Part shown: positions 63,318 to 64,000 of the stretch, piece by piece
How the letters are laid out: each line of letters begins with the position of its first letter
How positions within the stretch are numbered: position 1 is the stretch's first letter
Source: Candidatus Proruminimicrobium quisquiliarum
GTDB taxonomy: Bacteria; Elusimicrobiota; Endomicrobiia; Endomicrobiales; Endomicrobiaceae
Direction of reading: 5' to 3'
Length of the DNA: 64,000 nt
Assembly (NCBI GenBank): GCA_018433245.1
Contig: JAHDRN010000014.1
Location: 51,629 to 115,628, forward strand
Made by a program: the position numbers and the translations under genes
Notes under the pieces: model-generated
The model's database searches: none
Told to the model about the DNA's origin: nothing
What the model saw: only the letters and a program-made list of their open reading frames with translations

Positions 63318-64000
63318 CTATTGGACAAAATACCACATCCCCGAAAGAGTCCTCTTAAGCTTAACCTTCCCGTTTGAATCCACCGTCACCGCTTCTGAAA
63401 CAGCGGATTTTTCTTTTCTGGTTATATTGGAATCATAAATAGTTCCTGTAATTTCAACGTCATATGAAACCGTATAATCAGAAAGAGAAGAGTAGGAATC
63501 CATATTAGCTCTCATATTTGAAAAATCGTATTTTATAACGTCATAAACAGTAAACATATTTCTGAAATAACCTTCAAGATCATCTAATGTTGTACCGTCA
63601 CCCGCATTCCAGTTGTCGGATATCATAGACAAAAGTTTACTGTCGTTTTTTGACTGGTAAGCGTTTTTAAACTCATTATAAAAATCTTGTATTTTTTTAA
63701 TATCTTCACCTGAAATTTTTTGAACAAAAGTTTCTCTTAATCCGTATAATTCTTTTGAAAAAGCATCATCTTTTAATTTTGAATCGGAATAATCTCTTAC
63801 AAGAATTGTATAATCATTTTGAAATAAAAAAACTGCATCTTTTTTATTGTTTATTGAATTTAATTTAGATTTTACTCCTTCAAGTCTGGCTCTAAAAGGT
63901 TTTATTCTGTCTTCAAGCTGTTCTTTTTTATTTTCTTCCATAACTTGTTTCGTTATCAATTTTACTCTTTCTTCAATAATCGTTTTTATTTTTGCTCTTA
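63318..64000 (-). CDS. Unknown protein, C-terminal part (cut by window edge)
   Basis: The frame is open to the right edge; the reading before position 63959 continues with EERVKLITKQVMEENKKE, so the gene starts outside the window and no start is assigned. About 227 residues are visible: a charged helical stretch (to about 100) and a C-terminal 120-residue domain (FYNEFKNAYQSKNDSKLLSMI, DLEGYFRNMFTVYD, TYDVEITGTIYD-like strands, GMWYFVQ end) that resembles an NTF2/SnoaL-like fold. Function unknown. Confidence 0.6.
   Translation of the reverse strand, partial: RAKIKTIIEERVKLITKQVMEENKKEQLEDRIKPFRARLEGVKSKLNSINNKKDAVFLFQNDYTILVRDYSDSKLKDDAFSKELYGLRETFVQKISGEDIKKIQDFYNEFKNAYQSKNDSKLLSMISDNWNAGDGTTLDDLEGYFRNMFTVYDVIKYDFSNMRANMDSYSSLSDYTVSYDVEITGTIYDSNITRKEKSAVSEAVTVDSNGKVKLKRTLSGMWYFVQ

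Noticed and set aside
1..64000. CRISPR array or prophage
   Set aside because: No short direct-repeat/spacer array and no phage structural, integrase or transposase genes were seen. The Cas4-like nuclease at 42511 stands alone next to recA.

Overview
The window is AT-rich (about one third G+C), densely packed bacterial DNA, mostly core genes in tight operons. The gene set (ribosomal proteins, a GatCAB amidotransferase, MEP isoprenoid genes, an MlaE permease, AsmA-like and heptosyltransferase-like envelope genes, no cytochromes or oxidases) points to a Gram-negative-type strict anaerobe. The ferredoxin/hybrid-cluster operon and an Fe-S-rich operon with NifX-like proteins fit a fermenting gut anaerobe. 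My best guess is an Elusimicrobiota member close to Endomicrobium. This is inference from gene content and remembered family similarity, not a measured placement.

Layout. 0-8.3 kb (minus): the start of guaA, then glmS-hisH-hisF-SGNH-gatC-gatA-gatB read leftward. 8.4-13.9 kb: a DGC-domain protein, a small membrane protein, a MATE transporter, and a CRP/FNR regulator divergent from frdX-hcp (nitrosative stress). 14-17 kb: mfd. 17-24.9 kb (minus): an HNH gene, rlmB, cysS-ispF-ispD-PIN/TRAM-aroE, two glycosyltransferases and tRNA-Leu. 25-33.9 kb (plus): mazG, then rpmH-rnpA-yidD-yidC-jag-mnmE, a second SGNH protein, a nitroreductase, argS and a DEDDh exonuclease. 33.9-42.5 kb: serS, tRNA-Glu and an envelope block (LtaS-like sulfatase, coiled coil, AsmA-like, glycosyltransferase, and a U32 pair resembling UbiU/UbiV). 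42.5-47.2 kb: a RecB-family nuclease, recA-rimI-membrane protein and mlaE. 47.2-51.4 kb (minus): rpsF-ssb-rpsR-rplI-dnaB-alr. 51.5-55.2 kb (plus): a DUF134 regulator, an Mrp ATPase, NifX-like, two ferredoxin-MinD ATPases and a second NifX-like protein, a set like the orange-protein (ORP) operon of Desulfovibrio. 55.4-56.5 kb: serC. 56.5-63.3 kb: an accessory island with a HigBA-type toxin-antitoxin, an unknown gene, a type III-like restriction-modification system and a 37-residue relic of a type I hsdM. The right edge cuts an unknown gene.

The most unusual feature is a dispersed intergenic repeat of about 115-140 bp with six copies (near 340, 17868, 18772, 56531, 57731 and 63183). Each folds as an outer and an inner stem around a conserved loop. 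Stem sequences differ between copies while pairing is largely kept. Four copies end at a neighbouring stop codon, and three copies of one subfamily divide the island into cassette-like modules. Several regulatory sites are also legible: a CRP/FNR-type dyad at -41.5 of the frdX-hcp promoter, a perfect 22-bp palindrome before the DUF134 gene, a dyad inside the recA promoter, and a terminator-like hairpin within rimI.
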